Assembly: GCA_902523435.1 (NCBI GenBank)
Contig: CABYZM010000004.1
Location: 27,055-91,054 of the forward strand
Length of the DNA stretch: 64,000 bases
Origin: an uncultured SAR116 cluster alpha proteobacterium
GTDB lineage: Bacteria > Pseudomonadota > Alphaproteobacteria > Puniceispirillales > Puniceispirillaceae
Reading direction: 5' to 3'
The notes beneath the pieces were generated by a model. It was not told the DNA's origin. It saw nothing but the letters and a program-made list of their open reading frames with translations, and did no database searches. Every line of letters starts with the position of its first letter. Position 1 is the stretch's first letter. Positions 29,700 to 39,933 of this stretch are shown in pieces. A program made the position numbers and the translations under genes.

Positions 29700-30599
29700 T
29701 TAATAATTATTATTAAAAATATGGACCATGATGGCTTTTTGTGCGTGAAGACGGTTTTCAGCTTCATCGAACACAACTGATTGTGGGCCATCAATCACCT
29801 CAGCAGTGACTTCCTGTCCACGCAAAGCAGGCAGACAATGCAGGAACAGCGCATCTGGCTGAGCAAGGTCAAGAAGCGTCTGGTTGACCTGAAACGGCTT
29901 TAAATCTTTAACCCTTGTGCCTTTATCATCACCCATTGATACCCATACATCTGTGACCAGCACACTGGCGTTACGGGCAGCCTCCTGCGCATCTTTTGTG
30001 ACGACAATATTGGCCCCTTTTTCCAGCGCCCAGGCAATCAGCTCGGCAGATGGGTGGTAGGCCTCAGGTCCGACAAGCCTTAATTCAAACCCAAAAAGGG
30101 CAGCTGCTTCTATCCAGCTATTTGCAACATTATTCCCATCACCAAACCAGACAATAATCTCATTATTAAGGCTACCATGATGTTCAATGACCGTCTGCAG
30201 GTCTGCCAGTATTTGACAGGGATGAGATCGGTCTGTAAGCCCGTTAATAACGGGTATACTTGCATTTTTAACAAGCTCAGTCAGCGTCTCGTGCTTCATC
30301 GCCCTGATCATTAGACCATCCAGATAACGGGACAGAACCTTGGCTGTATCGCAAACTGTTTCGCCACGGCCTAGCTGCAGATCACTTGCAGCCAAAAACA
30401 CTGGTGTTCCCCCTAGCTGGGAAATCCCCACCTCAAATGAGACCCGTGTCCGAGTAGACGGTTTTTCAAAAATCATGCCGATGTGAAGACCGTCGAGCGG
30501 CCGCCCCACATCGTGACCAGATTTCAAATCACGGGCGGTATCAAGCAAGGAACTTAAACGTTCCCTGTCAAAATCCTTTATATCCAGAAAGTGCCGCAT
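29700..30599 (-). CDS. argF: Ornithine carbamoyltransferase
   Basis: Makes citrulline from ornithine and carbamoyl phosphate in arginine synthesis. The 299 residues carry the carbamoyl-phosphate loop STRTR (48-52), the HPCQ motif in DRSHPCQILADL and the ornithine-binding HCLPA near the C-terminus. The anabolic form is implied by its position 35 bases after argD. Confidence 0.96.
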   Translation of the reverse strand: MRHFLDIKDFDRERLSSLLDTARDLKSGHDVGRPLDGLHIGMIFEKPSTRTRVSFEVGISQLGGTPVFLAASDLQLGRGETVCDTAKVLSRYLDGLMIRAMKHETLTELVKNASIPVINGLTDRSHPCQILADLQTVIEHHGSLNNEIIVWFGDGNNVANSWIEAAALFGFELRLVGPEAYHPSAELIAWALEKGANIVVTKDAQEAARNASVLVTDVWVSMGDDKGTRVKDLKPFQVNQTLLDLAQPDALFLHCLPALRGQEVTAEVIDGPQSVVFDEAENRLHAQKAIMVHIFNNNY

Positions 30600-30634
30600 G
30601 GCGTTTATCCTTGTTGGTTCAGCACAACCGCGGC

Positions 30635-31837
30635 TTAAGTAGCCGCCACTTCTGAAAAAAAATGTTCCAGAGCGGACTGCGCAATCGCCAGATCATCCTC
30701 ATTTATGGTCAGAGGGGGAAGAAGACGCAGAACATTATCTGCTGCAGGAACACAGAGTAGATGCCTGTCTCGCAAGGCTCTTGTCGCCTCACCAACGGCA
30801 ATGTCATCTCCCAGACGTAGTCCTCGCAGCAGCCCTGCCCCACGCAACTCGATAATTTTCTCCGGCCAGGCGTGTTGAAGCTGCGTTAGATAACCATCCA
30901 GACTGGCTATGCGTTCTCGAACTGCAACCAGAAATCCATCCTCCTCCAGCCCGTCAAGAACAGCATTCGCAACAGCCATTGCCAACGGATTGCCGCCAAA
31001 GGTTGAGCCATGACTGCCTGGCCCCATTGCCTCGCCAATATCCCGTCTGGCGATAACTGCACCCACAGGAAAACCACCCCCAAGCCCTTTCGCCAGCACC
31101 ACCAGATCAGGCTGAATATCGGCTGCCTGATACGCGAATAAATGGCCGGTGCGGCCCATACCGCTCTGCACCTCATCAGCGATGAGCAAGCAGCCATATT
31201 CATCAGCCGCGGCCCTAATGCCCTGCATATACCCATCAGGAGCGGCATTTGCCCCGCCTTCACCCTGCACAGGCTCAACCATAATTGCTGCCACATCATC
31301 TGACAGCGCATCACGCAAACTGTTTAGATTACCAAAAGGCACATGTTCAAATCCAAGCGGCATCGGTCCAAACCCGTCTCTGAATAGCGGCTTATCTGTG
31401 GCAGCCAGCATAGCCAATGTACGGCCATGAAATGAACCACCAGCACATAAGATTTTGTAGCATCCCTCACCAGAGGTTCTGTTCTTGAAACGGCGGGCCA
31501 TTTTCACAGCCGCTTCATTGGCTTCAGCACCTGAATTACAGAAAAATACGTGCTCAAGCTTGGCATGTCCTGCAAGCCGTGTGGCCAGACGTTCCTGTTC
31601 GGGGATCCGGTATAGATTTGACGTGTGCCAGAGCTTATCGGCCTGTTGATGCAAGGCTGCAGTCAGCCGGGGATCATTATGACCAAATATATTGACGGCA
31701 ATCCCTGTTGCACAATCCAGATAAGCTTTGTCATCCGCGGTATAGAGCCAGCTGCCCTGACCCCGGACGAAACTTAGATTTGCCCGCCCATAGGTCGGCA
31801 TTACCGCTGAGTCCGAATATGCGCTTTGATCTGCCAT
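30635..31837 (-). CDS. argD: Acetylornithine aminotransferase
   Basis: PLP-dependent class III aminotransferase converting N-acetylglutamate semialdehyde to N-acetylornithine; it may also serve the succinyl-DAP step of lysine synthesis. The 400 residues include VFFCNSGAEANEAAVKMARR, EPVQGEGGANAAPDGYMQG, LIADEVQSGMGRTG and the PLP lysine in LAKGLGGGFPVGA. First gene of argD-argF-hslO. Confidence 0.95.
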   Translation of the reverse strand: MADQSAYSDSAVMPTYGRANLSFVRGQGSWLYTADDKAYLDCATGIAVNIFGHNDPRLTAALHQQADKLWHTSNLYRIPEQERLATRLAGHAKLEHVFFCNSGAEANEAAVKMARRFKNRTSGEGCYKILCAGGSFHGRTLAMLAATDKPLFRDGFGPMPLGFEHVPFGNLNSLRDALSDDVAAIMVEPVQGEGGANAAPDGYMQGIRAAADEYGCLLIADEVQSGMGRTGHLFAYQAADIQPDLVVLAKGLGGGFPVGAVIARRDIGEAMGPGSHGSTFGGNPLAMAVANAVLDGLEEDGFLVAVRERIASLDGYLTQLQHAWPEKIIELRGAGLLRGLRLGDDIAVGEATRALRDRHLLCVPAADNVLRLLPPLTINEDDLAIAQSALEHFFSEVAAT

Positions 31838-31943
31838 GGTATTGTGCCTTAGCCTTTATCAGAAGAAAGCCGCAAGCTATGCCAAAAATTCAGGCTTACT
31901 GTCAAGTAAATTCAGATTTGTGGCTGAACCGCAGAACAGCTCA

Positions 31944-33071
31944 TCAGGCGTGAAAATGCTTGGCCAGCTTCAGTCCCTGGGACTGATAGTTTGACCCTGA
32001 ACCCTCTGCACCATAAAGATAGTTTGGTGCAGCTGCCATTGGCTCATAAACTAATCGACAGACGGTCTGCCCCTGTTCAATCAGGAAAGGCACATCATGG
32101 GATCGCACCTCAAGAACAGCTCTAGTCGGGAGCGCGCCAGTGGCATCATCCCCGAAACCGGGGTCAAAAAACCCGGCATAATGGGCCCGGAATTCACCAA
32201 CACGAGTATCATAGGCCCGCATTTCAGCAGCATAATCAGGCGGCACAGTTACAAATTCGCGGCTGGCCAGGATGTAAAATTCATCCGGATTTAACACCAG
32301 CCCTCCTTTGGAGAGATCACAAAGCGTCACTGCTTCCCAGAACCGTGCCGCCGGCTGGCCACCAACGACATCGACATCAATAAGCCCAGCATGTTTGCGC
32401 GCACGCCAGCCAATCAGCTCTGTGTCTGTCTGCGGATTTAGATTTACAGACAAACCAATACCATCCTGAATAGAAATCTGTGTCTGATCATCAAACTGCA
32501 CAATTTTATGCGCCTGCTGCAACAGGGTAAGAGCAGCGTCATCAAGGCTCTGCTGACCACGGCGCAGACGAAGCTGGGACAAGCGGCTACCTTGTCTGAC
32601 CTTAATAGAAAAAGTCCGCGGCGATATCTCTGCATAAAGCGGGCCATTATACCCTGCAGCAACAGCTTCAAATTCAATCGCCCCATCTGTGATCAAACGT
32701 GTGAAGACATCAAGGCGGCCGGTTGAACTTTTTGGGTTGGCCAATGCGGACAGACTTGGCGGCAGGGCCAGTCTTTCCTGGAGCTCAACGATATAAACGC
32801 AGCCTGTTTCCAGAACTGCCCCATCTGAGAGATTAAGCGGGTACATCGCGAACTTTTCAATTTTATTCTGAACGGTCTGGTTAATGCCAGGCAGGAAAGA
32901 AGCCTGTATCCGCCAAGCACGCCTGCCCAGCCGCAGATCAAGACTGGCCGGCTGGATCTGATCCTTGGCCAGTTTTGTTGCTGAAGAGATAAAACCCTTT
33001 TTAAAACATGCATTGAGTTCCTGAACAGGCAATATGCCATCTGCAGCCGGTTTTGCCTCAATTGATGTCAC
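31944..33071 (-). CDS. dcd: 2'-deoxycytidine 5'-triphosphate deaminase, long two-domain form
   Basis: Deaminates dCTP to dUTP, the source of dUMP for thymidylate synthesis. At 375 residues it is about twice the E. coli Dcd length, matching the long alphaproteobacterial form with two dUTPase-like jelly-roll halves. The first half holds LANPKSSTGRLDVFTRLITDG and FEAVAAGYNGPLYAEIS, with the catalytic Glu region. The second half has WEAVTLCDLSKGGLVLNPDEF and a PGFGDDATGALPTRAVLEVRS segment. It lies 41 bases after the ABC-2 permease gene. Confidence 0.9.
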   Translation of the reverse strand: MTSIEAKPAADGILPVQELNACFKKGFISSATKLAKDQIQPASLDLRLGRRAWRIQASFLPGINQTVQNKIEKFAMYPLNLSDGAVLETGCVYIVELQERLALPPSLSALANPKSSTGRLDVFTRLITDGAIEFEAVAAGYNGPLYAEISPRTFSIKVRQGSRLSQLRLRRGQQSLDDAALTLLQQAHKIVQFDDQTQISIQDGIGLSVNLNPQTDTELIGWRARKHAGLIDVDVVGGQPAARFWEAVTLCDLSKGGLVLNPDEFYILASREFVTVPPDYAAEMRAYDTRVGEFRAHYAGFFDPGFGDDATGALPTRAVLEVRSHDVPFLIEQGQTVCRLVYEPMAAAPNYLYGAEGSGSNYQSQGLKLAKHFHA

Positions 33072-33112
33072 TTGAACGCGCCCTTCTTTTCACCGCAGTT
33101 ATCGAAAAGCTG

Positions 33113-33931
33113 CTAGCTTTTTAGACGAAAACCAGATGCCAGCAGCCGGAAACATATAATAGCAAGAAAGACTGTCATGCCTGCCACCACCATAAAAGAT
33201 GTTCCCAAATAGCTTTCCAACAATCCCGTCATCCCATATCGAAAACCGTCTATTATCATGAAAAAAGGGTTCAGACCAGCGATTGTATCAAAGGGAGCAG
33301 GCAAGCGGCCTATCGAATAAAAGGTGCCTGAAAGAAAAGCTAACGGCTGAACAATAAAGTTTGTAATTGCTGAGAGATGCTCAAACTTCTGAGCCCAAAC
33401 ACCCGCAATGAGTCCTGCCATTGCCATCACCGCTGCCCCTAAAAGTAAGAACAGCAGAGCTGTTAGAAGAGACGGCGGCGGGATGATCGCATCAAAGAAC
33501 CAGAATGTGGCAATGCAGACAAAGGCAACCAACACTCCTCTGGTCACAGCCGCTGCCGCCATTGCTGTCAAAATTTCGCCTGGGCCAAGTGGCGGCATCA
33601 GCAAATCAACAATATTGCCCTGAACCTTGGCGCTGGTAATCGAGGATGATGTATTGGCAAACGCATTTTGCAATACGGTCATCATCACAAGCCCTGGTGC
33701 CAAAAACTGAATAAAATTTGTACCGGTTCCCAACCCAACCCGTTCACCGACGACAACAGAAAATATCATCATAAATAAAACAGCTGTAACAACAGGTCCA
33801 AGTAATGTCTGGGTCGGAACATTCAAGAACCGATGCACTTCCTTAAGGTAAAGAGTCTTCACGCCAATCCAGTTAACCCCTGAAATGCGAACAGGCCTGA
33901 CAAGAGAGGATTTATAGGGGCTGCGAACCAT
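33113..33931 (-). CDS. ABC-2 type transporter permease without adjacent ATPase
   Basis: Membrane protein of 272 residues with six hydrophobic helices and the ABC-2 pattern: GVKTLYLKEVHRFLNV at the N-terminus, then LAPGLVMMTVLQNAFANTSSS and QPLAFLSGTFYSIGRLP. These are typical of permeases for O-antigen, teichoic acid or drug export. No ATP-binding subunit gene lies on either side, so its partner must be encoded elsewhere. Substrate unknown. Start at ATG 33931. Confidence 0.88.
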   Translation of the reverse strand: MVRSPYKSSLVRPVRISGVNWIGVKTLYLKEVHRFLNVPTQTLLGPVVTAVLFMMIFSVVVGERVGLGTGTNFIQFLAPGLVMMTVLQNAFANTSSSITSAKVQGNIVDLLMPPLGPGEILTAMAAAAVTRGVLVAFVCIATFWFFDAIIPPPSLLTALLFLLLGAAVMAMAGLIAGVWAQKFEHLSAITNFIVQPLAFLSGTFYSIGRLPAPFDTIAGLNPFFMIIDGFRYGMTGLLESYLGTSFMVVAGMTVFLAIICFRLLASGFRLKS

Positions 33932-34063
33932 GAGAGATGGGACCTGTTAGACAAGAAGATGAAGAATCTGTTAGACAGATAGAGTGCCAGCAGAAAAAAC
34001 GCAAGTCACAGGTCAGGCCTGAAACCTTTTGGCAACAATGACTAAGCATAAGAAGTAAGTGTC

Positions 34064-34666
34064 ATGACAGCTGACCATCTCAATAATTCCGCGCCCAGAC
34101 CATCTGCAGAGCAAATAAAAAAAAGACTAACCAACAAAGCTTTTCATTATCTGAGCCGTTATGCCAGCACCTCCAGCCGACTGGAAACCATATTACGCAA
34201 ATTTGCCCAACGCAAATTAGATCGGGCCGACCCCGATCTGTTAGATCAGATAATACGAGAGGTTACCGACAACTGTGTAAGGTTAGGCTATATTGATGAC
34301 GAGGCTTTTATCAGGAGCCAATTCAGACAGGGTCTTCGGAGCGGGTTTTCGCAAAGGCGGATCCTTTTGAAATTAGCCCAAAGGGGAATCAGCCGCGATC
34401 TGGCTGAGAATGTTATGGACGAACAGACCAGCAGAGCAGCAGATCAAAGAAACAGTGAGCTGGCGGCGGCACTGATCTATGCCCGCAAAAAATCTGTTGG
34501 CCCCTATTCACGCGCTGAACATCACCCTGAAGACAACCAGAGGCATCTGGCCCGTCTGGCCAGAAACGGCTTTGCTTTTGGTGTTGCCAAACAGGTTGTG
34601 GCCTTGCCCTCTGCTGATGCGGCAGATGAGTTGCTTGATAAGATTTATCCGCATCAGCTAGACTGA
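34064..34666 (+). CDS. recX: RecX family regulatory protein
   Basis: RecX modulates RecA filaments. The 200-residue protein is helical and matches the family pattern: AFHYLSRYASTSSRLETILRKFAQRK, RLGYIDDEAFIRSQFRQGLRSGFSQRRI and LKLAQRGISRDLAENV. The C-terminal third repeats the helix pattern (RHLARLARNGFAFGVAKQVV). recA is not in the window. Start is ATG 34064, with an apparently independent promoter region divergent from the permease gene. Confidence 0.87.
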   Translation: MTADHLNNSAPRPSAEQIKKRLTNKAFHYLSRYASTSSRLETILRKFAQRKLDRADPDLLDQIIREVTDNCVRLGYIDDEAFIRSQFRQGLRSGFSQRRILLKLAQRGISRDLAENVMDEQTSRAADQRNSELAAALIYARKKSVGPYSRAEHHPEDNQRHLARLARNGFAFGVAKQVVALPSADAADELLDKIYPHQLD

Positions 34667-34788
34667 AGCAATAGTAGGACAGATTGTCAGAAGGAAAATC
34701 CAACTTATGCCTTTGCTATTTTGCAAGTTTCTGCGTACAAAAGAGGCATGATTTAGTCTTTAATTAATTGGGTATCAGGGGGAGACAG

Positions 34789-36732
34789 ATGAGCGAGAAC
34801 CGAACCTTTCCGCCATCAGATGAGGGCGCCTCACAAGCGCATATTAATATTGAGGGCTATCAGAAAGCTTACGCAGAATCACTTTCAGATCCAGACGCGT
34901 TCTGGGCTGAACATGGCAAACGGATTGACTGGATACAGCCATATACAAAAATTTCTGATGTTAGCTATCACAAGCCGGATGTGCATATCAAATGGTACGA
35001 GGACGGAACGCTAAATGCATCCGCAAACTGCCTTGATCGTCATCTGGAAACCAGAGGTGATAAGACAGCAATTCTGTGGGAAGGTGACGACCCGGCTGAT
35101 GCGAAGCATATTACCTTTAAAGAGCTGCATGCGCAGGTTTGCCACTTTGCAAATGCCCTGAAAGCAAGAGGCGTTAATAAAGGTGACCGGGTAACCATTT
35201 ACATGCCAATGGTCCCTGAAGCTGCGGTCGCTATGCTGGCCTGCGCCCGTATCGGGGCCATCCATTCTGTTGTGTTTGGCGGGTTTTCGCCTGACGCGCT
35301 TGCTGGCCGGATAAAAGATTGCGGATCAACAGTTATAATTACTGCAGATGAAGGAATAAGAGGGGGACGGCCTATCCCGCTGAAAGCCAATACTGATAAG
35401 GCTCTTGCAGCATGCCCTGACTGTACAACCTGTTTTGTCGTGCGCCGGACTGGTACTGATATCGCCTGGCAGGACGGACGGGATGTCTGGTATCACGAAG
35501 CGGTAGAGGCTGCTGATGCAGCTTGCCCACCAACCGAAATGAATGCTGAAGATCCGATGTTCATTCTTTATACATCCGGCTCAACAGGGAAACCAAAAGG
35601 GGTTCTGCATACCACTGGCGGCTATATGGTTTATGCCTCTATGACACATCATTATGTGTTTGATTATAAGGATGAGGATATTTACTGGTGTACTGCTGAT
35701 GTGGGCTGGGTAACAGGCCACAGCTACATCCTGTATGGCCCGTTGGCAAACGGGGCCACCACATTGATGTTTGAGGGTGTGCCGACCTACCCGGACTCTG
35801 GCCGTTTTTGGCAGGTTGTAGAAAAACACAAGGTGACAATTTTCTACACAGCACCTACAGCCATCCGCGCATTGATGCGTGAGGGTGATGAGCCGGTGAA
35901 AAAATGGGATCGTAGTTCTTTGCGCTTGCTGGGATCTGTGGGCGAGCCTATTAACCCAGAAGCGTGGATGTGGTATCGGGATGTTGTTGGTGACGGGCGC
36001 TGTCCGATTGTGGATACCTGGTGGCAAACGGAAACAGGAGGCATTTTGATTACGCCTCTACCTGGGGCAACAACCACAAAGCCCGGGTCTGCCACCATGC
36101 CTTTCTTTGGTGTTGAACCCGTTCTAGTCGATAACGAAAATAACGAATTGACAGGGGCAATAGAGGGTAATTTGTGTATAAACAGGTCCTGGCCAGGCCA
36201 GATGCGGACTGTCTATGGAGACCATCAGCGCTTTATTGATACCTATTTTTCAACTTTTGAAGGGCGTTATTTCTCTGGTGACGGGGCCCGCCGTGATGAG
36301 GATGGCTATTACTGGATCACAGGACGCGTCGATGATGTTTTGAATGTGTCTGGTCACAGAATGGGCACAGCTGAGATCGAATCCGCTCTTGTTGCGCATC
36401 CAAAAGTTGCTGAATCAGCAATTGTTGGTTATCCGCATAATATCAAAGGACAGGGCATTTACGCCTATGTTACCCTCAATGCAGATGAGGCCCCATCTGA
36501 TGAATTGCGGGCTGAGCTGCGCAACTGGGTCCGCCAGGAGATTGGTCCGATTGCCAGCCCTGATCTGCTGCAGTGGGCACCAGGCCTGCCAAAAACACGT
36601 TCAGGGAAAATCATGCGCCGGATTTTGCGTAAAATTGCGGCTGATGATTTTTCTGAACTGGGCGATACATCTACATTAGCTGACCCCTCTGTTGTTGAGG
36701 ATCTAATTAAGCACAGACAGAGTAAAGACTGA
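34789..36732 (+). CDS. acs: Acetyl-CoA synthetase
   Basis: AMP-forming enzyme activating acetate to acetyl-CoA. From ATG 34789 it has 647 residues, the normal length. The start is preceded by a strong GGGGGAG ribosome site; a TTG at 34768 is rejected. Visible motifs are [14 protein letters not shown], the P-loop [45 protein letters not shown] and the acetylatable lysine in [15 protein letters not shown], which is commonly controlled by protein acetylation. Confidence 0.97.
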   Translation: MSENRTFPPSDEGASQAHINIEGYQKAYAESLSDPDAFWAEHGKRIDWIQPYTKISDVSYHKPDVHIKWYEDGTLNASANCLDRHLETRGDKTAILWEGDDPADAKHITFKELHAQVCHFANALKARGVNKGDRVTIYMPMVPEAAVAMLACARIGAIHSVVFGGFSPDALAGRIKDCGSTVIITADEGIRGGRPIPLKANTDKALAACPDCTTCFVVRRTGTDIAWQDGRDVWYHEAVEAADAACPPTEMNAEDPMFILYTSGSTGKPKGVLHTTGGYMVYASMTHHYVFDYKDEDIYWCTADVGWVTGHSYILYGPLANGATTLMFEGVPTYPDSGRFWQVVEKHKVTIFYTAPTAIRALMREGDEPVKKWDRSSLRLLGSVGEPINPEAWMWYRDVVGDGRCPIVDTWWQTETGGILITPLPGATTTKPGSATMPFFGVEPVLVDNENNELTGAIEGNLCINRSWPGQMRTVYGDHQRFIDTYFSTFEGRYFSGDGARRDEDGYYWITGRVDDVLNVSGHRMGTAEIESALVAHPKVAESAIVGYPHNIKGQGIYAYVTLNADEAPSDELRAELRNWVRQEIGPIASPDLLQWAPGLPKTRSGKIMRRILRKIAADDFSELGDTSTLADPSVVEDLIKHRQSKD

Positions 36733-36943
36733 TGTAACTTCTCTCTGCGGCTTTACAACTCTGCCCGTTCGCTTTTCGAGAAGACAAGAAAGGGCAGGCA
36801 TCTTTCCTGATACTCAAGCCCCACAGCGTTGGTTATTGTCATTTGGCTGTGAACAGATTATGTTCTGGCAGTCGAATATACACGATCCAAAAATTCGGGC
36901 CTTTTCATGCAAGGCTGCTTTCAGAAACATATTCCGGTGCGTA

Positions 36944-37225
36944 ATGATGAACGCTATTCTGACCCTGATAGACAATATTGTTGATATTTATATTTTTACC
37001 TTGCTGGCTTATGTGATTGCCAGCTGGTTAGTCACCTTTAAGATTATTAACCCCTGGCAGCCTTTTGTACGCTGGATCTTGCAGGCACTGGGCCGCTTAC
37101 ATGAACCACTTCTCAGCCGAATACGGTCTGTACTGCCTGATTTTGGTGGTATCGATATAAGCCCGATTATTGTTTTGCTGGCGGTTCAGTTTGGCCGCAA
37201 TCTGCTGTTCGAATATGGGGCTTAA
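36944..37225 (+). CDS. YggT family membrane protein
   Basis: Small inner-membrane protein (93 residues) with two hydrophobic segments (IVDIYIFTLLAYVIASWLV; DISPIIVLLAVQFGRNLLF) flanking the conserved NPWQPFVRWILQALGRLHEPLLSRIRSVLP, which marks the YggT family. These proteins are linked to osmotic shock tolerance or division-site functions in other bacteria. ATG 36944 is chosen; the upstream in-frame extension to 36836 is not conserved in character. It is followed by folD, a common alphaproteobacterial neighbour. Confidence 0.9.
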   Translation: MMNAILTLIDNIVDIYIFTLLAYVIASWLVTFKIINPWQPFVRWILQALGRLHEPLLSRIRSVLPDFGGIDISPIIVLLAVQFGRNLLFEYGA

Positions 37226-37321
37226 ACTGTTAACTTCAGTTGAACCCAGCAAGAGAATTAGGTGGATGGTATTTCTAGAAAATTCAGTCATTTTTGCAAA
37301 CCTGATCGGGAGGCCAGATTC

Positions 37322-38215
37322 ATGACTGCACATTTAATTGATGGTAAAAAATTTGCCACAAGTCTGGCCGATAAAATTGCAGCATCAGTTTCTATAATAA
37401 AAAATACATATCAGGTGACACCTTGTCTTGCTGTCGTGCTGGTAGGCACAGATCCTGCCAGTCAAGTTTACGTCCGCAACAAGGGTCAGCAAACCAGAGC
37501 TGCGGGCATGACCTCAATAGAACACAAACTGCCTTCAACTGCTTCTGAAGCGCAACTGCTGGCACTGATTGACAGCATGAATAAAGATGAAGCGATTGAC
37601 GGCATATTGATCCAGCTGCCGCTGCCAGAACAGATAAATGAAGCATCTGTCATTCAGGCCATTGCCCCTGAAAAAGATGTTGACGGGTTTCATGTAGTGA
37701 ATGCTGGCCTGCTGGCAACAGGCCATCGCGGCCTGGTGCCTTGCACGCCGCTGGGCTGTTTATTGCTGTTGCAGGATCACCTTGGTGATTTGTCAGGCGC
37801 CAATGCTGTTGTTCTTGGCCGGTCAAATATTGTTGGCAAACCCATGGCCCAGCTCTTAACAGCTGCACATACCACAACGACCATTGCACATTCCCGTAGC
37901 TGCGATTTACCCAAAATCTGCAAACAGGCAGATATACTTGTAGTGGCTGTGGGCAACCCTGAAATGGTGACTGGTGACTGGATAAAACCAGGCGCAACGG
38001 TCATTGATGTTGGAATTAACCGTGTTGCCAACCCTACAGGGACAGACAGAGATTACAGACTGACTGGTGATGTCGATTTTGTCTCAGCAGCTTCAGTTGC
38101 TGGTGCAATCACGCCTGTTCCTGGCGGTGTTGGTCCGATGACAATTGCCTGTCTGCTCAGAAATACGCTAATTGCTGGGTGTCGGCGCCGCAATATCGAA
38201 CTAGATGGGTATTGA
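37322..38215 (+). CDS. folD: Bifunctional methylenetetrahydrofolate dehydrogenase/cyclohydrolase
   Basis: Interconverts 5,10-methylene-THF and 10-formyl-THF, supplying one-carbon units. From ATG 37322 it has 297 residues. The catalytic lysine lies in [14 protein letters not shown]. Other signatures are [42 protein letters not shown] for NADP binding and [15 protein letters not shown] at the C-terminal end. The upstream extension to 37262 is rejected. Confidence 0.96.
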   Translation: MTAHLIDGKKFATSLADKIAASVSIIKNTYQVTPCLAVVLVGTDPASQVYVRNKGQQTRAAGMTSIEHKLPSTASEAQLLALIDSMNKDEAIDGILIQLPLPEQINEASVIQAIAPEKDVDGFHVVNAGLLATGHRGLVPCTPLGCLLLLQDHLGDLSGANAVVLGRSNIVGKPMAQLLTAAHTTTTIAHSRSCDLPKICKQADILVVAVGNPEMVTGDWIKPGATVIDVGINRVANPTGTDRDYRLTGDVDFVSAASVAGAITPVPGGVGPMTIACLLRNTLIAGCRRRNIELDGY

Positions 38216-38266
38216 GAACAGCTGATTAAGAGGCTGGATGACACGCTATTAAGAGAGGATTAAGTG

Positions 38267-38488
38267 ATGAGTCCGTTTTCCGTGACTACTTTTGGCTGGC
38301 ATGAATTGATTACGATCATAGGCCTCGCCGGTGTCGCTGGCATCTTATTTTGGGGCGTGATTACAATGGGTCGCGGCGGTGCATATAATAAGAATAATTC
38401 AAATAAAATAATGCGCTATCGCATTATCGGTCAGGCTTTTGTGTTGCTAGTTTTCCTGACCCTTTTGTGGTTAAAGCGTGAAGCATAA
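38267..38488 (+). CDS. Twin-transmembrane HIG1-like protein (73 aa)
   Basis: Small protein with two hydrophobic helices (about residues 13-32 and 52-67) joined by a short basic/asparagine-rich loop ending in NKIMRYRIIGQAF, the pattern of HIG1/twin-transmembrane proteins. Mitochondrial HIG1 proteins assist cytochrome oxidase assembly; bacterial ones are poorly studied. It precedes the cobalamin adenosyltransferase gene by 56 bases, a conserved alphaproteobacterial pairing. ATG 38267 has AGAGGA upstream; GTG 38264 is one codon earlier. Confidence 0.82.
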   Translation: MSPFSVTTFGWHELITIIGLAGVAGILFWGVITMGRGGAYNKNNSNKIMRYRIIGQAFVLLVFLTLLWLKREA

Positions 38489-38544
38489 GGGACAGAGACG
38501 GTTATCAATCCATTGTTATGATCTAACTGAAGACAGGCAGAATT

Positions 38545-39120
38545 ATGGTCAAACTGAACAAAATATACACACGCACAGGCGATGATGGCACCACCAGTCT
38601 TATTGGTGGCGGACGTGTATCAAAACATGCCCGCCGGCCGTCAGCGTTTGGGGAAGTTGATGAGCTGAATTCTGTTCTGGGACTGGCAAGATTACATTGT
38701 CAGGACAGTGACCGTCTGCAAGCGTTGGACCGCCAGATTGCCCGGATTCAAAATGATTTGTTCGATCTTGGCGCAGATCTGGCCACTGTTGATGAAACAG
38801 CACCCGCTCTGCGTATCACACAAACACAGGTCACACGTCTGGAACGGGAGATTGATGTTGTAAATTCAAATCTGCAACCGCTGACATCGTTCATCCTGCC
38901 TGGCGGCAAGCCGTTAGCCGCATGGCTGCATCTGGGACGGACAGTTGCCAGACGCGCCGAACGCCGAATGACGGAATTAGCGGTAGAAGAACCTGTTAAT
39001 GAAGCCGCGATGCAATATATTAATCGTGTTTCTGATTTGTTGTTTGTATTGGCTCGACATGCTAATGATGACGGTGAACGTGACGTCCTGTGGATTCCAG
39101 GGGACAATCAATCAAGCTGA
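38545..39120 (+). CDS. Cob(I)yrinic acid a,c-diamide adenosyltransferase, PduO type
   Basis: Transfers the adenosyl group from ATP to cob(I)alamin or its precursor. The 191 residues match the PduO (trimeric, MMAB-like) class: KIYTRTGDDGTTSLIGGGRV for ATP binding, FGEVDELNSVLGLAR, and the conserved FILPGGKPLAAWLHLGRTVARRAER. It complements cobS and cobT in the same window, indicating that cobalamin is made or at least remodelled. Confidence 0.93.
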   Translation: MVKLNKIYTRTGDDGTTSLIGGGRVSKHARRPSAFGEVDELNSVLGLARLHCQDSDRLQALDRQIARIQNDLFDLGADLATVDETAPALRITQTQVTRLEREIDVVNSNLQPLTSFILPGGKPLAAWLHLGRTVARRAERRMTELAVEEPVNEAAMQYINRVSDLLFVLARHANDDGERDVLWIPGDNQSS

Positions 39121-39183
39121 TATTAAAAAGAGGCTGATAAGGCTATCTGACAGCCAGTTTAAATAAAGAAAAGGATTGGCAAA

Positions 39184-39933
39184 ATGAAGATTTTGGTACC
39201 TGTTAAAAGGGTCATCGATTATAATGTGAAGGTCAGAGTGAAACCAGACCAGTCCGGTGTTGAGCTGACCAATGTCAAAATGGCAATGAACCCCTTTGAT
39301 GAAATTGCTGTTGAGCAAGCCTTGAGGATTAAGGAAGCTGGTAAGGCAGATGAAATTGTGCTAGTCTCTGTTGGCCCGTCACAATCCCAGGAAACGATTC
39401 GTACCGGCCTTGCGATGGGAGCGGATAGAGGCATTCATATTGAAGCTGATCAGGACATTGAGCCTCTGGCAGTTGCCAAGCTTTTAAAGGCTGTTGTGAA
39501 AAAAGAAAGCCCCGGCCTTGTGATTTGCGGCAAGCAGGCTATCGATGATGACAGCAACCAAACAGGCCAGATGCTATCTGCTCTGCTAGGCTGGGCACAG
39601 GCCACATTTGCCTCCAGTGTTGATTTGGGCAGTGAAAAAGCAAAAATCATCCGCGAAGTTGATGGAGGGCTGGAACATATTGAAGTGGTCTTGCCTGCGG
39701 TCATTACGGTTGACCTGCGGCTGAATGAGCCACGTTATGCGTCTCTGCCAAATATCATGAAGGCCAAAAAGAAGCCGATAGACAGCCTGAGCGTAGATGA
39801 GCTGAGCGTTGACGCAACCCCACGGCTGAAAGTGTTGAAAGTTGAGGAGCCAGCAGCCCGGTCAGCCGGCATTAAAGTTCGGTCGGTTGCTGAGCTGGTT
39901 GATAAACTAAAAAATGAAGCAAAGGTGATATGA
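39184..39933 (+). CDS. etfB: Electron transfer flavoprotein subunit beta
   Basis: With EtfA carries electrons from acyl-CoA and dimethylglycine-type dehydrogenases to ETF-ubiquinone oxidoreductase. The 249 residues start [19 protein letters not shown] and contain the AMP-binding [20 protein letters not shown] and the conserved [21 protein letters not shown] recognition loop. It overlaps etfA, so the two are co-translated. Confidence 0.97.
   Translation: MKILVPVKRVIDYNVKVRVKPDQSGVELTNVKMAMNPFDEIAVEQALRIKEAGKADEIVLVSVGPSQSQETIRTGLAMGADRGIHIEADQDIEPLAVAKLLKAVVKKESPGLVICGKQAIDDDSNQTGQMLSALLGWAQATFASSVDLGSEKAKIIREVDGGLEHIEVVLPAVITVDLRLNEPRYASLPNIMKAKKKPIDSLSVDELSVDATPRLKVLKVEEPAARSAGIKVRSVAELVDKLKNEAKVI

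Noticed and set aside
36836..36943. N-terminal extension of the YggT-like protein
   Set aside because: The added residues are not typical of the family; ATG 36944 gives the normal start.
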